A DNA stretch of 64,000 bases from an uncultured Chloroflexota bacterium (lineage in GTDB: Bacteria > Chloroflexota > Anaerolineae > Aggregatilineales > Phototrophicaceae): the NCBI GenBank assembly GCA_937974245.1, contig CALJKV010000022.1, positions 1 through 64,000 on the forward strand. Reading direction: 5' to 3'. The translations under genes and the position numbers were made by a program. Shown piece by piece: positions 16,481-24,413 of the stretch. The notes under the pieces are model-generated. The model ran no database searches. It was given only the letters and a program-made list of their open reading frames with translations, and was not told where the DNA came from. Numbering within the stretch: the stretch's first letter is position 1; each line of letters begins with the position of its first letter.

Positions 16481-17461
16481 TTACAGATAGCCATGTGCTC
16501 GATACCAGGCATAGGTATCCTGTATACTCTGGTGCATATCAACCTGCGGCTTACCAAGTTCCGATAAAGCCTTTTCGTAGGCGAAATAGATGTTTCGCCC
16601 ACCAAGCCGTGTTTGGTCGGCATCTACCGGGGTTTCGATTCCGACTTTGCGTGCCAGGTGAATCGCTGCCGCCGCGATCGGCAGCACAAAATCGGGCAGG
16701 GGGAGGAATGGCGGACGTGTGCCAACCACGTTTGCGATCATGCTGTACCATTCACGATGGGTATAATTGGCTGTTCCCAGAATATAGCGTTCGCCAGTAC
16801 GTCCTCGTTCGGCAGCGGCCAGATGCAGAGCCGCTACATCGCGCACATCCACCACCGCGATTCCCCCGGAAGTCACCGGCACGAACCTGCCAAACCGTTT
16901 GACCTGCACGATATAACTGCCGGAGATCATGTTGAGATCGCCTGGCCCCATCACAACTACCGGGTTTGTAATGACAACATCCTGCCCTGCGGCTACCGCT
17001 TCCTGTACGACTTCCTCCGCCAGCACCTTGCTGTAACCATAGGGGAATTGCGCTGGCGGCAGGTTGAAGCGGAAGGCTTCATCGGCGGGCAAGCCGTCGT
17101 CTCGGAATCCGATGGCGGCAGCGCTGCTGGTGAATACTATCCGTTTGACCCCGGTTTCGCGGGCTGCTTCCAGGACATGGCGTGTGCCATCCACATTGGC
17201 CGTAAACATGCGTGAATGGTCGGCACGCCAGTAATCCGCTACAGCAGCAACATGGAAGACCCAATCGCAGCCGGAGCAGGCTGCCCGCAGTGAATCGGGG
17301 TTGAGGATGTCACCGAGTGCAGATTCGATTTTCACACCCGCCAGGGCATCCAGTTTGGATGTTGTCCGATGCAGCACGCGGGCGCCGTGTCCTGCTGCCA
17401 CCAGCACTCGTACAATATGCGACCCGACAAACCCGGTTGCGCCTGTCACTAATGCTTTCAT
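16481..17461 (-). CDS. NAD(P)-dependent sugar epimerase / dihydroflavonol-reductase-like SDR
   Basis: 326 residues of the extended SDR family. The dinucleotide motif is GATGFVGSH at residues 7-15, the active site is TSSAAA with Tyr-x-x-x-Lys in YGYSK (about residue 145), and a FHVAA segment lies after the beta4 strand. The closest pattern is the hopanoid-associated sugar epimerase/dihydroflavonol-4-reductase group. The ATG overlaps the stop of the cupin gene (17458-17461), so it is translationally coupled. Substrate is not assignable. Confidence 0.82.
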   Translation of the reverse strand: MKALVTGATGFVGSHIVRVLVAAGHGARVLHRTTSKLDALAGVKIESALGDILNPDSLRAACSGCDWVFHVAAVADYWRADHSRMFTANVDGTRHVLEAARETGVKRIVFTSSAAAIGFRDDGLPADEAFRFNLPPAQFPYGYSKVLAEEVVQEAVAAGQDVVITNPVVVMGPGDLNMISGSYIVQVKRFGRFVPVTSGGIAVVDVRDVAALHLAAAERGRTGERYILGTANYTHREWYSMIANVVGTRPPFLPLPDFVLPIAAAAIHLARKVGIETPVDADQTRLGGRNIYFAYEKALSELGKPQVDMHQSIQDTYAWYRAHGYL

Positions 17462-17787
17462 GCTTGACTTTTTCCCTCGCCCGGCGCGAAAAATACAAGT
17501 ATATCCAGGTCCTGTGTGATGGAGTGGAAAAAGTGAGGTACATGTGCCGCCACATACACAATTGATCCGGTCTGCACCGGGCGGTCTTCATCCCCAACAC
17601 GAATCATCGCTTGCCCGCCAAGAATATAGTAGACCTCATCTTCATTATGCGGCTGCTGAGGGTCTTTTCCCCCTGTGGGCAGCACATAACGCCCCATGCT
17701 CAGCGTGCCTTCATTGAGAAACTCATAGTAACTGCCGCCTGATTCCACCTGCTGCTGGGCAAGCTGCGCCAGCTCAAATGCCTTCAT
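17458..17787 (-). CDS. Small cupin-domain protein
   Basis: 109 residues from ATG 17787, preceded by GGGAG about nine bases upstream. One cupin_2 barrel: metal-binding motif 1 reads as PHNEDEVYYILGGQA (His, Glu and following G) and motif 2 as HVPHFFHSI. The strands contain MIRVGDEDRPVQTGSIVYV. Small cupins often bind metal and act on small ligands or as isomerases; no role can be given. Coupled to the downstream epimerase by a four-base overlap. Confidence 0.82.
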   Translation of the reverse strand: MKAFELAQLAQQQVESGGSYYEFLNEGTLSMGRYVLPTGGKDPQQPHNEDEVYYILGGQAMIRVGDEDRPVQTGSIVYVAAHVPHFFHSITQDLDILVFFAPGEGKSQA

Positions 17788-17957
17788 GCTATTTCTCCCT
17801 CTCCAGATCAATCCCTGGAGAAGAGCCCCAGGAATGTCCGTAATATCTCGAAATATAGTGCTTATTTTGCCTTTGGGCAAATTCCGGGCCGCTTAGGGTG
17901 TCCACAGCCCTAGAGGAAAACTCCTCCCTTCAAGTGGCGAATGTGTGGCAATACACG

Positions 17958-17998
17958 AAAACCAGCCTGCCGGTACATTATCCGAGATCAGGCTGGTT
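17958..17998 (-). terminator. Hairpin terminator of the ferritin-like gene
   Basis: AACCAGCCTG (17960-17969) pairs perfectly with CAGGCTGGTT (17989-17998), loop 19. On the minus strand it is followed by a short T run (TTTT). It lies about 60 bases after the stop at 18056. Confidence 0.6.
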
Positions 17999-18055
17999 CA
18001 TTCAATTTGGAACAAGGTGAAATCTCACTCAGTCAAGTTCCTGGTCGTATGCTGC

Positions 18056-18481
18056 TTACTCCCAGTTCTTGAGTAGCTTGGCAGTTTCTTCGGCATGGCC
18101 GGTTTCATCGCGTACCATGTCCTCTAACTGCACCGTTAACCCTTTGTCGCCATAGGCTTCGGCCTGTTTTGCGCGTTCGGTATAGGCTTTTCCGGCTTCC
18201 CGTTCGGCTTCAAGGATTGCCTTCAGCATATCACGGGCGGTATCCGCATTCGGCACCGGGCGTGGCGTTGTCACCGGGTTTCCACCCAGCGCACAGATTT
18301 TATCAGCCAGGAACTGGGCGTGCAGCAGTTCATCCTGAACTTCGGTCTGCATAAAGGTTACAAGCTGAGGACGCCAGGGGCCGGTTACTTTTGCCGAATA
18401 GGTCAAATACTGGATGATTGCCTGTAACTCACCGGCCAGGTCTTCATTGAGCGCGTCAATCAGTTTCTGTTTATCGGTCAT
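18056..18481 (-). CDS. Ferritin-like (bacterioferritin/DPS-like) protein
   Basis: 141 residues from the ATG at 18481 with GGAGG seven bases upstream. A four-helix bundle is evident, with diiron-ligand-like spacing: Glu in AGELQA, E-x-x-H in DELLHAQ, a Glu pair in LEAEREAG, and E-x-x-H in DETGHAEE. It is shorter than classic bacterioferritin and lacks an obvious haem-ligand Met, so a ferritin-like storage or oxidative-stress role is the best inference. The gene diverges from the LLM oxidoreductase at 18717; no Fur box was identified. Confidence 0.8.
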   Translation of the reverse strand: MTDKQKLIDALNEDLAGELQAIIQYLTYSAKVTGPWRPQLVTFMQTEVQDELLHAQFLADKICALGGNPVTTPRPVPNADTARDMLKAILEAEREAGKAYTERAKQAEAYGDKGLTVQLEDMVRDETGHAEETAKLLKNWE

Positions 18482-18716
18482 CGTGCCTCCTGAAATCGCT
18501 TCTAAATACACCAAAATAGCGGTGGAAAATAGACCACATTTTAGTTGTACCTTAGGCCGCAGCGGCCTGCCAGTGTCAAAGCTCTCTCTCTACAGGTGCA
18601 ATCCATCAAAAACAAGACTATTACACGAATATCTGCGTCGCACCCCGCTGTAAATTTGCGTTACACTCTCATACAGCACTTTATGGTCTGCACTTGGTAC
18701 ACAGAAAGGATACGTT

Positions 18717-19583
18717 GTGCAATACGGGGTAGTGTTTCCACAAACAGAGTTAGGCAGCGATCCAGCGGCCATTCGAGATTATGCGCAGGCCGCGGAAGCA
18801 ATGGGCTACAGCTATCTCCTCGCCTATGACCATGTATTGGGTGCGAACCCGGAACGTCCCGGCGGGTGGCGCGGCCCATATACACACCGTGAGTCATTCC
18901 ATGAGATATTCGGCCTGTTCGCTTACCTGGCAGGGCTGACGACCCGTCTGCACTTTGCCACGGGAATCCTTATACTCCCGCAGCGGCAAACGGTGCTGGT
19001 CGCCAAACAAGCGGCACAGGTGGATGTACTTTCCGGTGGACGACTGCGGCTAGGTATCGGTATCGGCTGGAATCAGGTTGAATATACCGCATTGGGTGAA
19101 GACTTTACTAACCGGGGCAAACGTTCGGAAGAACAGATTCACGTGCTGCGCGAACTGTGGACGAAACCGTTGGTCACATTTCAGGGTGCGTATCATCATA
19201 TCCCGGATGCAGGGCTGAACCCGCTCCCGATTCAACGCCCGATTCCGATCTGGTTTGGCGGCGGTGCGGATGCCGTCATGAAGCGTATGGCGCGTCTGGG
19301 GGATGGCTGGATAGTAAGTTCGATGTCAGAAGCTAGGGCAAGTTCACTGGTGGATACCCTTTACACCTACTTGCAAGCCGCAGGTCGTAGCCCGCAGGAT
19401 TTCGGCATTGATGTGAGGTTAAGTTGGCAGCCGGGACAGACTCCGGATGACCGCGCTGATTTTATCGCTTTCTGGCGCCGCCTGGGGGCGACACATCTGG
19501 GACTCAATACGATGGGGGCGGGGTTGGCTTCTCCACAGGCGCATATTGAAGCCCTGCTCAAGTTCAAAGCCGAAATCGCATAA
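18717..19583 (+). CDS. LLM-class flavin/F420-dependent oxidoreductase
   Basis: 288 residues starting at GTG 18717, with AAAGGA about eight bases upstream. It has the luciferase-like TIM-barrel pattern: MQYGVVFPQ, EAMGYSYLLAYDHV, the FATGILILPQRQ barrel strand, LGIGIGWNQVEY and the late IPIWFGGGADAVMKR. The family TIGR03619-like group uses F420 or FMN; the cofactor cannot be chosen here. No neighbouring gene points to a substrate. Confidence 0.85.
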   Translation: MQYGVVFPQTELGSDPAAIRDYAQAAEAMGYSYLLAYDHVLGANPERPGGWRGPYTHRESFHEIFGLFAYLAGLTTRLHFATGILILPQRQTVLVAKQAAQVDVLSGGRLRLGIGIGWNQVEYTALGEDFTNRGKRSEEQIHVLRELWTKPLVTFQGAYHHIPDAGLNPLPIQRPIPIWFGGGADAVMKRMARLGDGWIVSSMSEARASSLVDTLYTYLQAAGRSPQDFGIDVRLSWQPGQTPDDRADFIAFWRRLGATHLGLNTMGAGLASPQAHIEALLKFKAEIA

Positions 19584-19704
19584 ATGTTAGCATACTGACA
19601 CCCGGCGTTGGTTAAAGTGTCTATCGTTCTACGCTGTTTCCGCCGAACTATGCGACAATAGCCAAAGATTAGTGCGACACAACTCAGCTAAAGGACACTG
19701 TGCA

Positions 19705-20724
19705 ATGCGGAAGAAGATTATTTTGATTACTGGGGCTAACGGCGAAGTCGGACACGGTCTGATTAACGCGCTCTCCGAGCAGACGGATTCCCACGAAATT
19801 GTTGTACTGGATATTCGCGTGCTGGATAAGCCCATGCGCTCCAAAGTATATGAAGTCAAGGTGGGTGACATCCTGGATACGCAGATGCTGGAGACACTTA
19901 CCAACGAGTACGAGATAGATACTATCTTCCACCTGGCGGCGCTGCTTTCTACCCACGCGGAATTTAACCCGGAACAGGCACATCGCGTAAATGTACAGGG
20001 AACCATCAACTTGCTGCGAATTGCCCTGGAACAGTCCCGTCTGCGCGAGAAGCCAGTCAAGTTCATCTATCCCAGTTCGGTTGCAGTATATGGGTTACCT
20101 GATCTGAATACCAAAGCAACTGTCAAGCCGGTGAAAGAAGGCGAATACAATACGCCGATCACCATGTACGGCATGAACAAGCTGTACTGCGAACACCTGG
20201 GACGCTATTATACGCGCCACTATCACCAGTTGGCGACCACCCGTGAGGCCTACATGGTGGATTTTCGCTGTGTCCGTTTTCCTGGTCTTATCAGTGCAAT
20301 CACTGTGCCCACCGGCGGCACCAGTGACTTTGCGCCGGAGATGTTGCATGCAGCGGCGGCTGGTAAACCGTATGCCTGCTTCGTTCGTGAAGATACACGC
20401 ATTCCTTTTATGGCTATGCCGGATGCGGTGCAGGCGCTGCTCAACCTGGCCGATGCACCCGTCGAAAAACTTTCCCAGCTGGTGTACAACGTGACAAGTT
20501 TCAGCCCCACCGCCGCCGAACTTCGCGACCTTACCACGTCGGCATTTTCCGGGGCGAAGATCACCTTTGCGCCCCATTTGCAGCGGCAGGGTATTGTGGA
20601 TACCTGGCCGGCGGAGGTGGATGATATGGCAGCTAAAACTGATTGGGGATGGTCGCCGGACTATGACCTGCACCATGCCTTTGAGGATTATCTGATTCCT
20701 ACAATTCGTCAGCGCTACCAGTAG
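19705..20724 (+). CDS. tdh: SDR-type L-threonine 3-dehydrogenase
   Basis: 339 residues from ATG 19705 (AAAGGA about nine bases upstream). The NAD motif is GANGEVGHGL; the active site is YGMNK with the serine strand YPSSVAVYG. Family-specific landmarks are the HLAALLSTHAE segment, the VRFPGLISAIT stretch followed by GGTSDFAPEM, and FMAMPDAVQAL. These match the GalE-like bacterial L-threonine dehydrogenase group, which oxidises threonine to 2-amino-3-ketobutyrate. A glycine-C-acetyltransferase (Kbl) partner is not in this window. The convergent recN gene is separated by a strong hairpin. Confidence 0.7.
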   Translation: MRKKIILITGANGEVGHGLINALSEQTDSHEIVVLDIRVLDKPMRSKVYEVKVGDILDTQMLETLTNEYEIDTIFHLAALLSTHAEFNPEQAHRVNVQGTINLLRIALEQSRLREKPVKFIYPSSVAVYGLPDLNTKATVKPVKEGEYNTPITMYGMNKLYCEHLGRYYTRHYHQLATTREAYMVDFRCVRFPGLISAITVPTGGTSDFAPEMLHAAAAGKPYACFVREDTRIPFMAMPDAVQALLNLADAPVEKLSQLVYNVTSFSPTAAELRDLTTSAFSGAKITFAPHLQRQGIVDTWPAEVDDMAAKTDWGWSPDYDLHHAFEDYLIPTIRQRYQ

Positions 20725-20742
20725 CGGATTATCGAAAACGTT

Positions 20743-20778
20743 GTTTCAGGGGTGCAATGCGCTGCACCCCTCTGAAAC
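20743..20778. terminator. Bidirectional hairpin between tdh-like gene and recN
   Basis: GTTTCAG-GGGTGCA (20743-20756) pairs with TGCACCCC-TCTGAAAC (20763-20778) with one two-base bulge around a six-base loop. It occupies the gap between two convergent genes; flanking T runs are short, so strength is uncertain. Confidence 0.6.
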
Positions 20779-20780
20779 TA

Positions 20781-22529
20781 TTATAACGGGGTATGAGTCC
20801 CTTTGTAGTGCTGTGCCTGGGAGAGAATGTCCTGGGCGCTATGGACGCCGCTTTCGCCCTGTGTCCCCAGCATTTCAGCCAGTTCAGTGATACGTGCCAC
20901 GCTTTCCAGCGGAATGACCTCGGTCACGGTGCGGTCTCCCTCAATAACCTTGGTCACGCGGTAATGCCGGTCTCCATAGCTGGCAAGTTGTGCCAGGTGC
21001 GTGACCACCAACACCTGGTGGTTGACTGAGAGTAACCATAACTTCTCACCCACAACGCTGCCCACACGCCCGCCTATACCCTGGTCAATTTCGTCAAAAA
21101 TCAACGTGGGCGTCTGGTCGGCCTGGGTGAGTACCCGCTTTAACGCCAGCATGATGCGTGCAGTCTCGCCCCCGGAAGCCACCCGCGCCAGGGGGCGCAG
21201 CGGTTCGCCGGGGTTTGCTGTCATCAGAAACTCAACGTTATCGATCCCGGTCATATCAAATGCAAGGCGCTGGTTGCCAACATAGCAGCCGTCCGCCTGT
21301 TCGCGCTGAGTAACCGCCACCTCGAACTGCGCTCTTTCCATTCGCAGGTCTGCCAGTTCCCTAACGATTCGTTCACCCAACTTCTGGCCGAACATCTTGC
21401 GTACCCGGCTGATTTTTCCACCCAATTCGCCGACGTGGCGCAGCAGTTTCTCTTCTTCTTTGCGCAGTTCTATCAGTCGTTCTTCGGAATGTTCGATGCC
21501 GTTGAGTTCGGCCCGCGCTTTTTCGGCATACTCGATGATGGCTTCAATCGTCGTACCATACCGCCGCCGCAGCTTGTTAATCATCTCCAGCCGTTCCTCG
21601 ACCTCATCAAGCCGGTCGGCGTTGTACTCCACTGTGTCGGCGTAACGCCGGAGACTTAGCGAAAGTTCTTCCGCCTGTTCGCCTAAACTTTCAGCCAGTT
21701 CGTAATCATCTTTGAGGTCCGGGTCAATATTTAGGAGCTTTTGCATCAGGACGGCCACTTGCATCAATTGGTCAACCGCTGCCATCTGCCCATCGGCGTC
21801 ATCATTGCCGTGCAGCAGCGCCACTGCCTCCGCCGTGAGGGTTGCTAACTGTTCGCTGTTTGCCATCCGGGTGCGCTCGATACGCAGTTCTTCGTCTTCG
21901 CCAGGTTTGAGTGCAGCTGCTTCGATTTCCTCGGCTTCATGGCGCAATTGCTCCGCCCGTCGCTTCAGGGCGGCCTCATCTTCCAGGAGGTGCTTAATTT
22001 CTCGGCGAATGGCGTTAATGTGTTCCACCACCGAGCCAACTGCCAACCGCATTTCGGTCAGGTCAGCGTAGCGGTCAAGCAAATCTATATGCGAACGGGG
22101 ATTTAATAACGAAAGATGTTCTGACTGACCGTGAACATCCACCAGGGCGCCGCCAATTTCCTTTAGGATATCCACATTGGTCGTGATGCCGTTTACGCGC
22201 GCGGTTGAGCGTCCATTGCTGCGGATTTCCCGCCCCAGGGTCACATAGTCCGCGCCCACATCTTGCAGCAGGTCTTCACGTTCGAGGATAGGCTGCACCA
22301 GTGCAGAAACCAGTGGGCTTAACCCGAATACCCCCTCAATCGTGGCTTTTTCCGATCCGGCACGTACCATCCCGGCATCGGTTTTCCCCCCCAGGAGCAG
22401 TTCGACAGCATCAATAATGATGGACTTGCCCGCGCCGGTTTCCCCCGTGATCACGTTAAAACCCGGCGCAAAAGTCAGTTCCAGCCAATCAATAATGGCG
22501 AAATTCTGTACCCGTAGCTCTTCCAGCAT
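20781..22529 (-). CDS. recN: DNA repair protein RecN
   Basis: 582 residues from ATG 22529, with GAGGAG four bases before it. RecN is an SMC-like ATPase that acts in double-strand break repair and recombination. The N-terminal P-loop is GETGAGKS, followed by IIIDAVELLLGGK. The central part (about residues 150-360) is a coiled coil with many Leu/Glu/Arg heptads. The C-terminal ABC half carries ASGGETARIMLALKRVL (signature) and LIFDEIDQGIGGR (Walker B). All catalytic motifs are intact. The upstream zinc-ribbon gene ends nine bases before its start. Confidence 0.95.
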   Translation of the reverse strand: MLEELRVQNFAIIDWLELTFAPGFNVITGETGAGKSIIIDAVELLLGGKTDAGMVRAGSEKATIEGVFGLSPLVSALVQPILEREDLLQDVGADYVTLGREIRSNGRSTARVNGITTNVDILKEIGGALVDVHGQSEHLSLLNPRSHIDLLDRYADLTEMRLAVGSVVEHINAIRREIKHLLEDEAALKRRAEQLRHEAEEIEAAALKPGEDEELRIERTRMANSEQLATLTAEAVALLHGNDDADGQMAAVDQLMQVAVLMQKLLNIDPDLKDDYELAESLGEQAEELSLSLRRYADTVEYNADRLDEVEERLEMINKLRRRYGTTIEAIIEYAEKARAELNGIEHSEERLIELRKEEEKLLRHVGELGGKISRVRKMFGQKLGERIVRELADLRMERAQFEVAVTQREQADGCYVGNQRLAFDMTGIDNVEFLMTANPGEPLRPLARVASGGETARIMLALKRVLTQADQTPTLIFDEIDQGIGGRVGSVVGEKLWLLSVNHQVLVVTHLAQLASYGDRHYRVTKVIEGDRTVTEVIPLESVARITELAEMLGTQGESGVHSAQDILSQAQHYKGTHTPL

Positions 22530-22537
22530 ATCGCTCC

Positions 22538-23134
22538 TCAAATCCGCATCTTAAAGCGCCCGTAGACGGCGAACGCTACCACACCGATAAAGACCAGCAG
22601 ACTGATGTCCTGAATCGTCAAATTGAATGCCATATCCAATGGCACGGTTTGAGCGCCGCGTCCGCCAGTCACTTGATTCACATATTCAGATAATACCGAA
22701 TAATTACGAATCAGGCCGCCTAAAAACCCGCCAATCGCCGCCGCCCCTGCGCCCACATACGCCGACTGCCGCCCGCGCCGGCGTCGAATCGCCCGGAGCG
22801 CAGCTTCACCAATCGCCCCGCCAACGGGTAGGCCAATAAAGATCATCAGAATGATGAATAACCCGATGGCACTGATAATGTACCCGGCGACACCGCTCAA
22901 CACCGCGCAGACAGCGGCTACAATCACATAATCAAGCTGGTTCGACGTGTAGAACTTGTCCTCATGCTGACGCACGCACTCACGGCAGCGATACCCGACG
23001 GGTGTTAGTACCGCGCAATCCGAACACATCAGACGACCACATTTATTGCAGCGTAGAGCGGTTTCCCGGGTAGGATGTACGGCACAATAGGTGACTTCGT
23101 CGTCGGTTTCCAGGTTATGGTCATGATCGGACAT
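22538..23134 (-). CDS. Zinc-ribbon (B-box-like) integral membrane protein
   Basis: 198 residues. The N-terminus has a treble Cys/His cluster: CAVHP, CNKCGR, CSDCA and CREC, followed by RQHED, consistent with a B-box or double zinc-ribbon. The rest has about four membrane helices (from about residue 73 on) with Gly/Ala-rich packing. It is probably an inner membrane protein with a cytoplasmic Zn module. The gene is closely followed by recN on the same strand, and so may share its transcript; no functional tie is known. Confidence 0.72.
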   Translation of the reverse strand: MSDHDHNLETDDEVTYCAVHPTRETALRCNKCGRLMCSDCAVLTPVGYRCRECVRQHEDKFYTSNQLDYVIVAAVCAVLSGVAGYIISAIGLFIILMIFIGLPVGGAIGEAALRAIRRRRGRQSAYVGAGAAAIGGFLGGLIRNYSVLSEYVNQVTGGRGAQTVPLDMAFNLTIQDISLLVFIGVVAFAVYGRFKMRI

Positions 23135-23262
23135 GGGGGTTAGTCATCTCCCTGAAGGGTTTTCAACCAATAGATTATGATTATCGGCGGTATTTTTACC
23201 ACGTTTCTATTGTACAAATGTGCTAAATATTATGCCAGCAGTCAACACACAAGCCAGATAAA

Positions 23263-23285
23263 GGGGAGGATCACAGACCCTCCCC
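23263..23285 (-). terminator. Terminator of the secreted-protein gene at 23310
   Basis: GGGGAGG (23263-23269) and CCTCCCC (23279-23285) pair around a nine-base loop. On the minus strand it is followed by TTTATC. It lies 25 bases after the stop at 23310. Confidence 0.6.
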
Positions 23286-23309
23286 TCGTAGATGCTGTAC
23301 TTTGGGTAT

Positions 23310-24317
23310 TTACTGTCCAGTGGGCAGGCTGTAGCTGCCGTTATAGTCGGTGATGCGGATGTTGTCCGGGTTGGGCGTGATGAAGAAAGTGCAGTCACCG
23401 TTTTCTGATAGATTATCTGTCTCCGGCCCATAGTCAGCGTAGCCATCGCTGATGGCGGTATCCCAGGTGAGTTTATATTCTACGCCATACTTGCCGGGCG
23501 AGAGGTGGCCGACCTGGGCACTAAAGAACACCCAGTAATCTCCATTACGCAGTTCAATCGGACTGGCAACCACGTTCGTGAAGGGCGCGGTATTTAGTGT
23601 AACCGAGTATTGGGCGTGGGCGACATGGTCTTCGACCTGTGCCCGTGTTTTGGCAAACCACGACCAGAAGACAATGACATTGTCATTATCATATAGCACG
23701 CCCGGATTGGCACGCGGGAAGGCATTGCACTGCGCGAAAATCATCCCCGGTGTTTGTGAGCGTCCCGGTTGGGCAATTTGCCGTGCCCCGATGACAACCA
23801 AGGGTTCCGGGGTGGCATTGATATTCGGATTGATAATTCCGCCCAAAGGCGATTGGATGCCCGGCCCGGTGTCCACCTGATTGGCCGTCTCGCTCCCTGA
23901 ATCCAGGCTCGTTCCTACCGCATTGAGCGGATCGGCACATCCGTCCTGCAGATCATCTACAGTTGTCTCGTAGATGGTACTGCTCGGATTGCCTTCGCGG
24001 GCGATGATAATCTTCGCACTGGCAATTGCCGCGAATGCTACCGTTGCGCCGCTGTTATAGGGGACTCGTTCGCTAAACGCGTATGTGCCATTTACCGAAA
24101 CCTGGCGCAGCGCGGTCAGGGCATTACCGGTGCCAGACGAGGCCGAAAACACCTGATAGTACACATCATAGCCTGCACCCATTTCGCCCGACAGGTTCAT
24201 CACAGCCTGGTTTTCGCAAGCTACGAAAAAATATTCAACGTTCGATTGTGCCAGGGTGGGAGATATGCCTGAAATCAGCAGTATGACCAGCCCAACAACC
24301 AAAAACCATTTCTTCAT
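23310..24317 (-). CDS. Secreted protein of unknown function
   Basis: 335 residues from ATG 24317 (MKKWFLV). A classic signal peptide, with a Lys-Lys n-region and an ISGISPTLAQ cleavage region, precedes a mature chain rich in Thr, Ser, Gly and Asn. Two halves are visible: an N-terminal beta-rich region (about 30-150) and a C-terminal region (about 210-335) with RTRAQVEDHVAHAQYSV-like and DYWVFFSAQVG segments. No family was recognised. It is 97 bp downstream of the double substrate-binding protein gene on the same strand. Confidence 0.65.
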   Translation of the reverse strand: MKKWFLVVGLVILLISGISPTLAQSNVEYFFVACENQAVMNLSGEMGAGYDVYYQVFSASSGTGNALTALRQVSVNGTYAFSERVPYNSGATVAFAAIASAKIIIAREGNPSSTIYETTVDDLQDGCADPLNAVGTSLDSGSETANQVDTGPGIQSPLGGIINPNINATPEPLVVIGARQIAQPGRSQTPGMIFAQCNAFPRANPGVLYDNDNVIVFWSWFAKTRAQVEDHVAHAQYSVTLNTAPFTNVVASPIELRNGDYWVFFSAQVGHLSPGKYGVEYKLTWDTAISDGYADYGPETDNLSENGDCTFFITPNPDNIRITDYNGSYSLPTGQ

Positions 24318-24413
24318 TACAGATTCCTCCACTGAGGTCGTTCGACATACTACTGCAATGATAGCGCAAAAATGATCAAAACTCAGCCCCGGAATCATGC
24401 GCTTGCTCTACGT